Shown here one piece after another: positions 23,197 to 32,638 of a DNA stretch of 64,000 bases. The notes below the pieces were generated by a model that was not told the origin of the DNA, did not search any database, and was given only the letters and a program-made list of their open reading frames with translations. The first letter of the stretch is position 1; each line of letters starts with the position of its first letter. Source of the stretch: Pseudoxanthomonas sp. JBR18 (lineage in GTDB: Bacteria; Pseudomonadota; Gammaproteobacteria; Xanthomonadales; Xanthomonadaceae); NCBI RefSeq assembly GCF_028198165.1, contig NZ_CP116339.1, positions 4,285,001-4,349,000 on the forward strand, written 5' to 3'. A program made the position numbers and the translations under genes.

Positions 23197-25086
23197 ATGA
23201 ATACCCGCTACAACGCTGCCGACATCGAAGTCCTCTCCGGCCTGGACCCGGTCAAGCGCCGGCCCGGCATGTACACCGACACCGCGCGCCCCAACCACCT
23301 GGCCCAGGAAGTCATCGACAATTCCGTGGACGAGGCCCTGGGCGGCCACGCCAAGACCGTCGAGGTCACCCTGTACAAGGACGGCAGCGTGGAGGTGTCC
23401 GACGACGGACGCGGCATGCCGGTGGACATCCACCCCGAGGAGAAGGTCCCCGGCGTGGAGCTGATCCTCACCCGGCTGCATGCCGGCGGCAAGTTCAACA
23501 ACAAGAACTACACCTTCTCCGGTGGTCTGCACGGCGTGGGCGTGAGCGTGGTCAACGCGCTGTCCACCCTGGTGGAAATCCACATCAAGCGCGAAGGCAG
23601 CGAACACCGCATCACCTTCCGCGACGGCGACCGCGCCAGCCCGCTGGAAGTGGTCGGCAGCGTCGGCAAGAAGAACACCGGCACCCGGCTGCGCTTCTGG
23701 CCGGACCCGAAGTACTTCGACACCCCCAAGATCAACGTGCGCGCCCTGCGCCACCTGCTGCGGGCCAAGGCGGTGCTGTGCCCGGGCCTGACGGTCAAGT
23801 TGACCGACGAGGCCAGCGGCGATACCGACACCTGGCTGTTCGAGGACGGCCTGCGCGACTACCTCAAGGGCGAGATGGCCGGGCGCGAGCTGCTGCCGGC
23901 CGAGCTGTTCACCGGCGTGCTCAAGAAGGAGACCGAGGTGGTGGACTGGGCCGTGGCCTGGGTCCCAGAAGGCGAGCTGGTCCAGGAGAGCTACGTCAAC
24001 CTTATCCCCACCGCCCAGCACGGCACCCACGTCAACGGCCTGCGCTCGGGCCTGACCGATGCGCTGCGCGAGTTCTGCGACTTCCGCAACCTGCTGCCAC
24101 GCGGGGTCAAGCTGGCCCCGGAAGACGTGTGGGATCGGGTCGCCTTCGTGCTGTCCTTGAAGATGACCGACCCGCAGTTCTCCGGCCAGACCAAGGAGCG
24201 CCTGTCCTCGCGCCAGGCCGCCGGCTTCATTGAAGGCGCCGCGCACGATGCCTTCAGTTTGTGGCTCAACCAGCATGTGGAAACCGGCCTGCAGATCGCG
24301 CAGATCGCCATCGATCGCGCCAGCGCGCGGCTGAAGACCGAAAAGCAGATCGTCCGCAAGAAGGTCACCGCCGGCCCGGCCCTGCCGGGCAAGCTGGCCG
24401 ACTGCATCAGCCAGGACCTGTCGCGCACCGAGCTGTTCCTGGTCGAGGGCGATTCGGCCGGCGGCAGCGCCAAGCAGGCCCGCGACAAGGACTTCCAGGC
24501 GATCATGCCGCTGCGCGGCAAGATCCTGAACACCTGGGAAGTGGCCTCCGGCAGCGTGCTGGCCTCCGAGGAAGTGCACAACCTGGCCATCGCCATCGGC
24601 TGCGACCCGGGTAAGGACGACATCTCCGGCCTGCGCTACGGCAAGGTCGTGGTCCTGGCCGACGCCGACTCGGACGGCCTGCATATCGCCACGCTGCTTT
24701 CGGCGCTGTTCCTCAAGCACTTCCCGGCGCTGGTCGAGGCGGGGCACGTGTTCGTGGCGATGCCGCCGCTGTTCCGCGTGGACGTGGGCAAGCAGGTGTT
24801 CTACGCGTTGGACGAGGAAGAAAAGCGCCTGCTGCTGGAAAAGATCGCGCGCGAGAAGCTCAAGGGCCAGGTCAACGTGACCCGCTTCAAGGGTCTGGGC
24901 GAGATGAATCCTTCGCAGCTGCGCGAGTCGACCATCCACCCCGATACCCGGCGCTTGGTGCAGCTGACCATCGACGATGCCGAACAGACCGACGGCCTGA
25001 TGGACATGCTGCTGGCCAAGAAGCGCGCCGGCGATCGCAAGGCGTGGCTGGAGACCAAGGGCGACCTGGCTTCGCTGGAAGTCTGA
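23197..25086 (+). CDS. parE: DNA topoisomerase IV subunit B
   Basis: ATPase subunit of topoisomerase IV, which decatenates daughter chromosomes with ParC. 629 aa, the ParE length, not the ~800 aa of GyrB. GHKL ATPase motifs: DNSVDEALGG, DDGRGMPVD, and YTFSGGLHGVGVSVVNALS. The TOPRIM domain has VEGDSAGGSAKQARD and the metal cluster DADSDG. The start ATG has little ribosome site in front. The parC gene is elsewhere. A hairpin terminator follows the stop. Confidence 0.98.
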   Translation: MNTRYNAADIEVLSGLDPVKRRPGMYTDTARPNHLAQEVIDNSVDEALGGHAKTVEVTLYKDGSVEVSDDGRGMPVDIHPEEKVPGVELILTRLHAGGKFNNKNYTFSGGLHGVGVSVVNALSTLVEIHIKREGSEHRITFRDGDRASPLEVVGSVGKKNTGTRLRFWPDPKYFDTPKINVRALRHLLRAKAVLCPGLTVKLTDEASGDTDTWLFEDGLRDYLKGEMAGRELLPAELFTGVLKKETEVVDWAVAWVPEGELVQESYVNLIPTAQHGTHVNGLRSGLTDALREFCDFRNLLPRGVKLAPEDVWDRVAFVLSLKMTDPQFSGQTKERLSSRQAAGFIEGAAHDAFSLWLNQHVETGLQIAQIAIDRASARLKTEKQIVRKKVTAGPALPGKLADCISQDLSRTELFLVEGDSAGGSAKQARDKDFQAIMPLRGKILNTWEVASGSVLASEEVHNLAIAIGCDPGKDDISGLRYGKVVVLADADSDGLHIATLLSALFLKHFPALVEAGHVFVAMPPLFRVDVGKQVFYALDEEEKRLLLEKIAREKLKGQVNVTRFKGLGEMNPSQLRESTIHPDTRRLVQLTIDDAEQTDGLMDMLLAKKRAGDRKAWLETKGDLASLEV

Positions 25087-25093
25087 TCCATCC

Positions 25094-25120
25094 GCATCGC
25101 CGCGCAAGCCGCGGCGATGC
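25094..25120 (+). terminator. Hairpin terminator after parE
   Basis: Eleven-bp arms GCATCGCCGCG and complement around a 5-nt loop, starting 8 bp after the stop; the following TTCATT is only weakly T-rich. Confidence 0.65.
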
Positions 25121-25163
25121 TTCATTCGGAACGTCAACTCAGGACCGCGGCCCACGCGCCCGG

Positions 25164-25859
25164 TCAGTGGGCGCCCGCGGAGGCCACTTCCTCGTAGGGC
25201 TGCACCACTACCCAGCCCTCACCGGCGAAACGCAGTTGCACGCTCTCACCCGACCCGCGCCCGAGGAAGGTCTTCAGGCTTATGTCGGTGACGATGTCCG
25301 GGGTCAGTCCGCCCGACCAGGCCACGGTGGCCTGCGGATCGGTGAACACCGGGCCGCTGTCGGCGTCGACCCTGAGCGTCAACGGCTCGTAGTGCGAGGT
25401 GATCGCCACGATGCCGTGCCCGGACAGATGCATGTTGAACAGACCGCCCGACAGCATCCCGGCAACCTTGCGCATCATGGTGATGCGTGCCTGGATGCCG
25501 GACTCGGTCGCCAGCACATCGTTGCCGTTGACGTAGATCGACTCGCCGGCCAGGCGCAGCAGGGTAATGCGCTTGCCCTTGTCGGCCAGGTAGACGCGTC
25601 CCCGGCCCTCGACCTTCATCAGCTGCATGCCCTCGCCACTGGCCATCTTCTTGAGTAGGTTGCCCACGCCCTGCTCCAGCAGCCCCTGGCGGGTGAACTT
25701 CACTTCCCCCATCCGCGCCACCATCGCACCGGCCTTGGCCCAGATCCGGCCGTCGAGGCGGACTTCCAGCAGGTGTGGGCCCTCCAGTTCGAAGGCATCG
25801 GTCGTGGTGTCGCGCTCGGCGGATGCGTCGACGAACTCCCCCAACGTACGGACGGACAT
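25164..25859 (-). CDS. AIM24 family protein
   Basis: A 231 aa member of the AIM24/TIGR00266-like family (beta-sandwich, named after a yeast mitochondrial inner-membrane protein). Features are the early LEVRLDGRIWAKAGAMVARMGEVKFTRQG and the central VYLADKGKRITLLRL and VNGNDVLATESGIQARI segments. It has no signal peptide, so it is likely cytoplasmic. In bacteria the function is not known. It stands alone, converging with parE and diverging from pyrH. Confidence 0.87.
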   Translation of the reverse strand: MSVRTLGEFVDASAERDTTTDAFELEGPHLLEVRLDGRIWAKAGAMVARMGEVKFTRQGLLEQGVGNLLKKMASGEGMQLMKVEGRGRVYLADKGKRITLLRLAGESIYVNGNDVLATESGIQARITMMRKVAGMLSGGLFNMHLSGHGIVAITSHYEPLTLRVDADSGPVFTDPQATVAWSGGLTPDIVTDISLKTFLGRGSGESVQLRFAGEGWVVVQPYEEVASAGAH

Positions 25860-25937
25860 GGCGCACTCCTGCGAGGCATGGCTGATACCCGATCTTAAGG
25901 GCTGCTGGACGGGCCGCGGCCTCAGCGCATCACATGC

Positions 25938-25966
25938 CTGACGCCATCACGCGCGTCGGCTAGACT
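25938..25966 (+). promoter_or_regulatory. Putative sigma-70 promoter of pyrH
   Basis: CTGACG (-35), 17-nt spacer and TAGACT (-10, 25961-25966); transcript start expected near 25973, about 32 nt before the pyrH ATG. The -35 is weak. Confidence 0.5.
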
Positions 25967-26004
25967 TGCCGACGTTTGCCCCCATACCACTGAGGCCCCC
26001 ACCG

Positions 26005-26730
26005 ATGACCGCCCCCCTCGCCTATCGTCGCATCCTGCTGAAACTTTCCGGGGAGGCGCTGATGGGATCAGAGGATTACGGCATCGATCCCAAGGTCATC
26101 GGCCGCATCGCCCGGGAAATCCTTGAGGCGCACCACGCCGGCGCCGAAGTGGCCCTGGTCATCGGCGGCGGCAACATCTTCCGCGGCGCGGGCCTGGCCG
26201 CCGGCGGCATGGACCGGGTCACCGGCGACCAGATGGGCATGCTGGCCACGGTCATCAACGCGCTGGCCATGCAGGACGCGCTGGAGAAGCTCGGCGCCAA
26301 GGTGCGCGTGATGAGCGCCCTGAAGATCAACGACGTGTGCGAGGACTACATCCGCCGCCGCGCCGTGCGCCATCTGGAAAAGGGCCGCATCGCGATCTTC
26401 GCCGCCGGCACTGGCAACCCGTTCTTCACCACCGACTCCGGCGCGGCCCTGCGCGCGATCGAGATCGAGGCCGACCTGCTGCTCAAGGCCACCAAGGTTG
26501 ACGGCGTGTATGACAAGGATCCGCGCAAGTTCCCGGATGCCAAGCGCTTCGACTCGCTGACCTACGACGAGGTCATCAGCCGCGGCCTGGAGGTTATGGA
26601 CACCGCCGCCTTCGCCCTGTGCCGCGACAGCGCCGTGCCACTGCGCATCTACGACCTGGGCGTGCCGGGCAACCTGATGAACATCCTGCGCGGCGAGAAC
26701 ATCGGCACCCTGGTCGAAGGACGCGGTTGA
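26005..26730 (+). CDS. pyrH: UMP kinase
   Basis: Bacterial hexameric UMP kinase of the amino-acid-kinase fold; makes UDP for CTP, RNA and wall precursors. 241 aa. [14 protein letters not shown] at the N-terminus, [10 protein letters not shown], and [21 protein letters not shown] are typical. GAGG about 9 nt before the ATG defines the start. rpsB and tsf, which often precede pyrH, are not upstream here; an AIM24-family gene runs the other way. The usual partner frr is 1.1 kb downstream after an inserted CDF transporter gene. Confidence 0.98.
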   Translation: MTAPLAYRRILLKLSGEALMGSEDYGIDPKVIGRIAREILEAHHAGAEVALVIGGGNIFRGAGLAAGGMDRVTGDQMGMLATVINALAMQDALEKLGAKVRVMSALKINDVCEDYIRRRAVRHLEKGRIAIFAAGTGNPFFTTDSGAALRAIEIEADLLLKATKVDGVYDKDPRKFPDAKRFDSLTYDEVISRGLEVMDTAAFALCRDSAVPLRIYDLGVPGNLMNILRGENIGTLVEGRG

Positions 26731-26774
26731 ACCTGTAATTGTGTCCGCGCGGCCATCCGCGCGAGGCTGGTGCC

Positions 26775-27737
26775 ATGTCGCACGACCACGATCACGGCGC
26801 GCACGCCGGCCACGCGCATTCCCACGGACACGACCATGCCCACGGCGGCGACACCGGCGCCCGCGGCTACGCCGTGGCGTTGCTGGTCAACCTGGCGTAC
26901 ACCGCGCTGGAAGCCGGTTACGGCTTCCACACCAACTCCCTGGCCCTGCTCTCCGACGCGTTGCACAACCTGGGCGACGTGCTGGGCCTGGGCCTGGCCT
27001 GGGCGGCGGCCGGCATGGCCCGGCGCCGCCCGACGGCCAGCCATACCTATGGCTGGCGGCGCGCCACCCTGCTCGCCCCGCTGGCCAACGCCCTGGTCCT
27101 GATGGTCTTCGCCGGCGGCCTGGCCTGGGAGGCGGTGCGCCGCTTCAGTGACCCGCTAGGCGTTCCGGCCATGCCGGTGATCGTGGTGGCCGCCATCGGG
27201 ATCGCCGTCAACCTGGGGGCCGGCTGGCTGCTGCATGGCGGCCACGGTCACGGCGGGCACGACCTCAACCGGCGCGGTGCCGTCCTGCACCTGCTGGCCG
27301 ATGCCGCGGTCTCCCTGGCCGCGGTGATCGCCGGTTGCGGCATGCTCTGGCTGGGCTGGGAATGGCTCGATCCGGTGACCGCGCTGCTGGTGGGGGTGGT
27401 CATCGCGGCGGGCACCTTCGGCCTGCTGCGCGAAAGCTTCGCCGCGGCCATGGATGCGGTGCCATCGCATATCGACCAGGAGGCGGTCGCGCGCTTCCTT
27501 TCCGCGCGCCCCGGCGTGGAAGCCGTGCACCACCTGCACATCTGGTCGCTGGGTGCCGGCGAGATCGCGCTGACCGCGCATGTGGTCAGGCCCCGGGCCG
27601 AGGACGACGACGCCTTCATCGAGGCCACCGCACACGCGCTGGGCGTCGAATTCGGCATCCACCACGCCACCCTCCAGCTCGAGCGCGGCCAGGCCTGCCC
27701 GCAGGTCTGCCATGCCGGTGAGCACCCCGCGCACTGA
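26775..27737 (+). CDS. Cation diffusion facilitator (CzcD/ZitB-like metal exporter)
   Basis: A 320 aa inner-membrane metal/proton antiporter of the CDF family, probably for Zn2+. A histidine-rich N-terminus (SHDHDHGAHAGHAHSHGHDH) precedes six predicted helices. The metal site is seen as SLALLSDALHNLGD in helix II and HLLADAAVSLAAV in helix V (HxxxD both times), the zinc pattern. A second His-rich loop (HGGHGHGGHD) lies between helices IV and V, followed by the cytoplasmic ferredoxin-like domain. GAGG lies 8 nt before the ATG. It sits between pyrH and frr, an unusual place. Confidence 0.93.
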   Translation: MSHDHDHGAHAGHAHSHGHDHAHGGDTGARGYAVALLVNLAYTALEAGYGFHTNSLALLSDALHNLGDVLGLGLAWAAAGMARRRPTASHTYGWRRATLLAPLANALVLMVFAGGLAWEAVRRFSDPLGVPAMPVIVVAAIGIAVNLGAGWLLHGGHGHGGHDLNRRGAVLHLLADAAVSLAAVIAGCGMLWLGWEWLDPVTALLVGVVIAAGTFGLLRESFAAAMDAVPSHIDQEAVARFLSARPGVEAVHHLHIWSLGAGEIALTAHVVRPRAEDDDAFIEATAHALGVEFGIHHATLQLERGQACPQVCHAGEHPAH

Positions 27738-27767
27738 TCGCCGGCCCGGCCCAGGGTGGCTTTCGCC

Positions 27768-27773
27768 TATAAT
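27768..27773 (+). promoter_or_regulatory. Possible frr promoter (-10 box)
   Basis: A perfect TATAAT lies 31 nt upstream of the frr ATG in the short gap after the CDF gene. The matching -35 (CCCGGC) is poor, so promoter activity is only suggested. Confidence 0.45.
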
Positions 27774-27803
27774 CCCGGGTTTGACGAACCCCAGGACCCG
27801 ACG

Positions 27804-28361
27804 ATGCTGAACGACATCAAGAACGACGCGCAGATGCGCATGAACAAGAGCGTCGAGTCGCTGCGCCAGGCCCTGACCAAGCTGCGGACCGGTCGCGCCA
27901 CCACCGCGCTGGTCGATCATCTGAAGGTGAACTACTACGGCTCGGACATGCCGCTGTCGCAGGTGGCCACCGTGTCGGTCACCGACGCCCGCTCGCTGAC
28001 CATCACCCCCTGGGAGAAGCAGATGGTCTCGGCCGTGGAGAAGGCGATCCTGGCCTCGGACCTGGGCCTGACCCCGAATACCGCCGGCACCGTCATCCGC
28101 ATCAACATCCCGGTCCTCACCGAGGAACGCCGCCGCGACCTGTCCAAGGTCGTGCACAGCGAAGGTGAGGACACCAAGGTCGCCATCCGCAACGTGCGCC
28201 GCGATGCCAATCAACAGGTCAAGGACCTGCTGAAGGAAAAGGAAGTCACCGAGGACGAGGTGCGCCGCAGCGAGGAAGAGATCCAGAAGCTCACCGACAA
28301 GGCGATCAAGGACGTCGACGAGGTGGTCAAGGCCAAGGAGCAGGAACTGATGGCCGTCTGA
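27804..28361 (+). CDS. frr: Ribosome recycling factor
   Basis: Splits post-termination ribosomes together with EF-G. 185 aa, the standard length. The N-terminal MRMNKSVESLRQALTKLRTGRA is the conserved first helix; PLSQVATVSVTDARSLTITPWEK forms the beta-rich domain; and the last helix, RNVRRDANQQVKDLLKEKEVTEDEVRR, is typical. AGGA 8 nt upstream supports the start. It leads the block uppS-cdsA-dxr-rseP-bamA. Confidence 0.99.
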   Translation: MLNDIKNDAQMRMNKSVESLRQALTKLRTGRATTALVDHLKVNYYGSDMPLSQVATVSVTDARSLTITPWEKQMVSAVEKAILASDLGLTPNTAGTVIRINIPVLTEERRRDLSKVVHSEGEDTKVAIRNVRRDANQQVKDLLKEKEVTEDEVRRSEEEIQKLTDKAIKDVDEVVKAKEQELMAV

Positions 28362-28379
28362 GCGGGTCAAACCGCCTTC

Positions 28380-29135
28380 ATGACCGTCACGCCGCCCGTT
28401 CCGCCTCGCGTTCCTCGCCACCTGGCCATCATCATGGATGGCAACGGGCGCTGGGCCGAGCGCCGCCGCCGTCCGCGCATGATCGGTCATCGTGCCGGTG
28501 CGCGCGCAGTCAACCTGTGCATCGACTTCTGTCTGGAGCGCGGCGTCCAGGCCCTGACCCTGTTTGCGTTTTCCAGTGAGAACTGGGGCCGCCCGGCCGA
28601 GGAGGTCGGCGCCCTGATGAAGCTGTTCATGGGCGCGCTGGAGCGCGAGGTGGACGAACTGCACCGCCGCGGCGTGCGGATCCGCTTCATCGGGCAGCGG
28701 GCGCGCTTCGCGCCGGGCATCGTCCAGCGCATGGAAGCGGCCGAGCGCCTGACCGTGGACAACACGCGCCTGACCCTGGTCATCGCCGCCAGCTACGGCG
28801 GGCGCCAGGACCTGGCCGACGCCGCGCGCGCCCTGGCCGAGGAAGTTGCCGCCGGCCGCCTGCGACCGGAGGACATCGACGAGGCGCGACTGGATGCGCA
28901 CGTCGCCCTGTCCGACCTGCCGCCGCCGGACCTGTTCATCCGCACGGGCGGCGACCACCGCATCAGCAACTTCCTGCTGTGGCAGCTGGCCTACACCGAA
29001 CTGTGGTTCACCGAGACGCTGTGGCCCGATTTGGACGCCACGGTCCTGCAAGCCGCGCTGGACGACTTCGCCATGCGCGAACGCCGTTTCGGCCTGACCG
29101 GGGCCCAGGTGGCCACGCACGGAACCACATCATGA
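28380..29135 (+). CDS. uppS: Undecaprenyl pyrophosphate synthase
   Basis: cis-Prenyltransferase that builds the C55 carrier lipid for peptidoglycan and O-antigen from IPP and FPP. 251 aa. Catalytic Asp is in HLAIIMDGNGRWAERR; LTLFAFSSENWGRP and DLFIRTGGDHRISNFLLWQLAYTELWF are strong family hallmarks. Its stop overlaps the cdsA start (ATGA). The product is used by MurJ-dependent wall synthesis encoded elsewhere in this window. Confidence 0.99.
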   Translation: MTVTPPVPPRVPRHLAIIMDGNGRWAERRRRPRMIGHRAGARAVNLCIDFCLERGVQALTLFAFSSENWGRPAEEVGALMKLFMGALEREVDELHRRGVRIRFIGQRARFAPGIVQRMEAAERLTVDNTRLTLVIAASYGGRQDLADAARALAEEVAAGRLRPEDIDEARLDAHVALSDLPPPDLFIRTGGDHRISNFLLWQLAYTELWFTETLWPDLDATVLQAALDDFAMRERRFGLTGAQVATHGTTS

Positions 29136-29986
29136 CCCGTACCCGCGTCCTCGCCGCCCTGGTGATGACCCCGCTGGCGATCGCCGCCATCCTGCTGTTG
29201 CCGACCCCCTGGATGGCCGCGCTCGGCGCCGCCGTGTTCCTGATCGGTCTGTGGGAGTGGCTCAAGCTGGCCGAGGTCGACGACACCCTGTCGCGCACCG
29301 TGCTGCTGCTGCTCAACCTGGCCCTGATGGTGCTGCTGACCTGGGCCAGCGGTTCCAGCAGCGGGCTCTCCCCAGCCCTGTTCCAGATCGTGGCCCTGGT
29401 CGGCGCCGTGTGGTGGCTGGTCGCCCTGCTGTGGCTGCGCTTTTACACATTCGGCTCGGATCACCGGAGCTGGGCGCGGCTGTTCAAGCTCGCAGCCGGG
29501 ACCCTGGCGATCATTCCGGCCTGGTGCGCCATGTGCCTGATCCATTCGGGCAACTTCACCCAGCTGCACGACCTGCACCAGCACCTGTGGCTGCTGACCG
29601 CGCTGGCGGTGGTATGGGCCGCCGACAGCGGCGCCTATTTCGCCGGCCGTGCCTTCGGCAAGCGCAAGCTGGCGCCGCGGATCAGTCCCAACAAGACCGT
29701 CGAAGGCCTGCTTGGCGGCCTGGCCGGTGGCGTGGTCGTTGGCCTGCTGGGCGGCTGGGCGGCGGGCGTCAGCCTGGCGCAGCTCCCTGCGCTGACGGTG
29801 GTCTGCCTAGCCACGGTGCTGGTCTCAGTGGTGGGCGACCTGTTCGAGAGCCTGCTCAAGCGCCACGTGGGCGCGAAGGACTCGGGTCACCTGATCCCGG
29901 GCCATGGCGGCATCCTGGACCGCATCGATGGCGTCGTGGCAGCCCTGCCGGTGTTCCTGATCGGCCGTGAGCTGCTGGGATTCTGA
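29132..29986 (+). CDS. cdsA: Phosphatidate cytidylyltransferase
   Basis: Inner-membrane enzyme that makes CDP-diacylglycerol from phosphatidate and CTP. 284 aa with about eight hydrophobic helices. The C-terminal CDP-alcohol signature reads [18 protein letters not shown], and [16 protein letters not shown] supplies the other active-site part. The ATG overlaps the uppS stop. The gene lies in the conserved uppS-cdsA-dxr order. Confidence 0.97.
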   Translation: MTRTRVLAALVMTPLAIAAILLLPTPWMAALGAAVFLIGLWEWLKLAEVDDTLSRTVLLLLNLALMVLLTWASGSSSGLSPALFQIVALVGAVWWLVALLWLRFYTFGSDHRSWARLFKLAAGTLAIIPAWCAMCLIHSGNFTQLHDLHQHLWLLTALAVVWAADSGAYFAGRAFGKRKLAPRISPNKTVEGLLGGLAGGVVVGLLGGWAAGVSLAQLPALTVVCLATVLVSVVGDLFESLLKRHVGAKDSGHLIPGHGGILDRIDGVVAALPVFLIGRELLGF

Positions 29987-29988
29987 GC

Positions 29989-31194
29989 ATGGATGCCGCC
30001 TTCACCACACGCAGTGTCGCCGTCCTGGGCGCCACCGGCTCAATCGGCACCTCCACCCTGGACGTGATCGCGCGCCACCCCGATGCGCTGCGCGCCAGCG
30101 TGCTGGCCGCCGGCAGCAACGTGTCGGCGCTCGTCGACCTGTGCCGTATCCATCATCCGGAACATGCGGTCATCGCCGATCCGGCGCGCTTCGAGGCCCT
30201 GCGCCAGGCCCTGGCCAACGCTGGGCTGCGCACGCGCGCCCATGCCGGCGATCAGGCCCTGGACGCGCTGGTCGCCAGTGATGCCTGCGACACGGTGGTG
30301 GCCGCCATCGTGGGCGCCGCCGGCCTGTCGTCCACGCTCGCGGCCGCCAAGGCGGGCAAGCGCCTGCTGCTGGCGAACAAGGAATCCCTGGTCCTGGCCG
30401 GCGCGCTGGTGATGGCGGCGGCCAAGGCCTCCGGTGCAGACATCATCCCCATCGACAGCGAACACAACGCGATCTTCCAGTGCCTGGGTTCGCGCGAGGC
30501 CGGCGCCCGGGTGCGGCGGATCGTGCTGACCGCCTCGGGCGGGCCGTTCCGCGGACGCAGCCGCGCTTCGCTGGAAACAGTGACCGTGGCCCAGGCCGTG
30601 GCCCATCCCAAATGGTCGATGGGCCCGAAGATCTCGGTCGATTCGGCCACCTTGATGAACAAGGGCCTGGAGCTGATCGAAGCGGCCCATCTGTTCGACG
30701 TGGGCCGCGACCGCCTGGACGTGCTCGTGCACCCGCAGAGCCTGGTCCACTCCCTGGTCGACTTCATCGACGGCTCCACCCTGGCCCAGCTCGGCCTGCC
30801 GGACATGCGCACCGCGCTGTCGCTGGGCCTGGGCTGGCCGCGCCGCATCGACTCGGGGGTGGCCGGACTGGATTTGCTGCGGCACGGCACGCTGGAGTTC
30901 GAGGCCCCGGACCTGGAGGCCTTTCCCTGCCTGCGCCTGGCCTGGGAGGCCCTGGAGACCGGGGGCGCCGCGCCCGCTGTCCTGAATGCCGCCAACGAAA
31001 CTGCTGTTTCAGCCTTTCTTCAGGGCAAAATCGGTTTCCTAGCGATCCCTGCATTGGTCGAGGATGCTCTCGCCGCCCACGCACACGCCCCGGCCGGAAG
31101 CCTGGAGGCCCTGCTGGCGGCCGACGGGCACGCGCGGCACTTCAGCCAGGGCTGGATCCAACGCACCGCCACAGGCCAAGCCGCTTCCGCATGA
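29989..31194 (+). CDS. dxr: 1-deoxy-D-xylulose 5-phosphate reductoisomerase
   Basis: First committed MEP-pathway step: converts DXP to 2-C-methylerythritol 4-phosphate with NADPH; fosmidomycin target. NADPH motif [19 protein letters not shown] opens the protein; [30 protein letters not shown], the loop SGGPFRG and [23 protein letters not shown] are present, with the catalytic loop intact. 401 aa, normal. Begins 2 bp after cdsA and overlaps rseP by 4 nt. Confidence 0.99.
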   Translation: MDAAFTTRSVAVLGATGSIGTSTLDVIARHPDALRASVLAAGSNVSALVDLCRIHHPEHAVIADPARFEALRQALANAGLRTRAHAGDQALDALVASDACDTVVAAIVGAAGLSSTLAAAKAGKRLLLANKESLVLAGALVMAAAKASGADIIPIDSEHNAIFQCLGSREAGARVRRIVLTASGGPFRGRSRASLETVTVAQAVAHPKWSMGPKISVDSATLMNKGLELIEAAHLFDVGRDRLDVLVHPQSLVHSLVDFIDGSTLAQLGLPDMRTALSLGLGWPRRIDSGVAGLDLLRHGTLEFEAPDLEAFPCLRLAWEALETGGAAPAVLNAANETAVSAFLQGKIGFLAIPALVEDALAAHAHAPAGSLEALLAADGHARHFSQGWIQRTATGQAASA

Positions 31195-32549
31195 GTGAAA
31201 TCGCAGGCTCCATCTGGTGGTTGATCGTCGCCCTGGGCGTGCTGGTCACCTTCCATGAATTCGGCCATTACTGGGTCGCGCGACGCTGTGGCGTGGGCGT
31301 GCTGCGCTTTTCCGTGGGATTCGGCAAGCCGCTGTGGTCGCGACGGGACAAGCACGGGACCGAGTTCGCCATTGCCCCGATCCCGCTCGGCGGCTACGTC
31401 AAGATGCTCGACGAGCGCGAGGGCGACGTGCCCGCCGCGCGGCTGCACGAGGCCTTCAACCGCAAACCCGTCCTGCAGCGCATCGCCGTGGTCGCCGCCG
31501 GCCCCATCGCCAACCTGATCCTGTGCGTTGGCCTGCTGTGGGCCATGCTGGTGATTGGCAAGGAGGACTACGCCCCGGTGGTCGGCCGCGTGGACGGCAT
31601 CGCCCAGCAGTCGGGCCTGCGCCCGGGCGACCGGATCGTCTCGGTGGACGGCGACCGGGTGGCCACGGCCACCCAGGCCACGATCGCGCTGACCGGTGCG
31701 GCGATGGACGGGCGCGACCTGCAGGTCGGCGTGGAAGACGCCGCGGGCAATGCCATCACCCGTCGGGTCTACACCTCGCGTCTTCAGGGCGGTTTCGACG
31801 AGCAGAATGTCACCGGCAATCTCGGCCTGCGCTGGCAGTTCACGATCGAGCCGGCGCAGGTCAATGCGGTCACCGCCGGCTCGCCGGCGGCTGGCGTGCT
31901 GCAGCCGGGCGACCTGATCACCGCGATCGATGGCGAGCCGGTCCAGTCCGCCGACGCCCTGCGTCCCCTGGTGCAGACGCTGGGCGACCGCGGTGGCGAG
32001 GTGATGATCGAGGTCGAGCGCGAAGGCAGCCGCCTGGCCCTGCCGCTCAAGCCCAAGCGAATGACCGACCCGCGCAGCGGCGCGGCCTACTGGGGCCTGG
32101 GCATCGCCCTGGGCACCGGGCAGGCACCGGCTTATGACGCCCTGCAACGCTACGGCCCGCTGGAAGCCATCCCCGAGGCCTTTCGGCAGACCGGCCAGTT
32201 GGCCTCCGATTCGCTGGGCATGATCCGCAGGATGTTCACCGGCCATGCATCCCTGCAGGGCGTTTCCGGCCCGATCACCATCGCCAAGGTGGCCAACGCC
32301 TCGGCCGAGCGCGGGCCGGCCTGGTTCCTTCAGTTCCTGGCGCTGCTGTCGCTGAGCCTGGCCATTGTGAACCTGCTGCCGATCCCGGTCTTGGACGGCG
32401 GACACCTGCTGTATTACCTTATCGAGTTGGTCAAGGGCAGCCCGCTCAGCGAGCGCGCGATGGCCGCCGGCCAATTTGCCGGCCTGGCCCTCCTGGCTGG
32501 CCTCATGGGGCTGGCGCTCTACAACGACATCCTGCGCCCGGTGATCTGA
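31191..32549 (+). CDS. rseP: Site-2 intramembrane protease RseP
   Basis: Zinc intramembrane protease that cleaves anti-sigma factor RseA to release sigma-E and clears signal-peptide remnants. Site HEFGH at residues 22-26, with the second ligand motif [14 protein letters not shown] close to the C-terminus. Two PDZ domains (near residues 125-210 and 215-300) lie between, with [13 protein letters not shown] and [14 protein letters not shown]. About four transmembrane helices. 452 aa. The start is fixed by ATGA overlap with dxr; a longer upstream in-frame reading was rejected. Confidence 0.98.
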   Translation: MSEIAGSIWWLIVALGVLVTFHEFGHYWVARRCGVGVLRFSVGFGKPLWSRRDKHGTEFAIAPIPLGGYVKMLDEREGDVPAARLHEAFNRKPVLQRIAVVAAGPIANLILCVGLLWAMLVIGKEDYAPVVGRVDGIAQQSGLRPGDRIVSVDGDRVATATQATIALTGAAMDGRDLQVGVEDAAGNAITRRVYTSRLQGGFDEQNVTGNLGLRWQFTIEPAQVNAVTAGSPAAGVLQPGDLITAIDGEPVQSADALRPLVQTLGDRGGEVMIEVEREGSRLALPLKPKRMTDPRSGAAYWGLGIALGTGQAPAYDALQRYGPLEAIPEAFRQTGQLASDSLGMIRRMFTGHASLQGVSGPITIAKVANASAERGPAWFLQFLALLSLSLAIVNLLPIPVLDGGHLLYYLIELVKGSPLSERAMAAGQFAGLALLAGLMGLALYNDILRPVI

Positions 32550-32638
32550 TGCCCTCCACTGTTCCATGCCCGACCGCCAACCGGCGGCCTGCCGCCTGCA
32601 AGGGCGTTTCCGAAACAAGTTCTTCGACGGATGTGATA

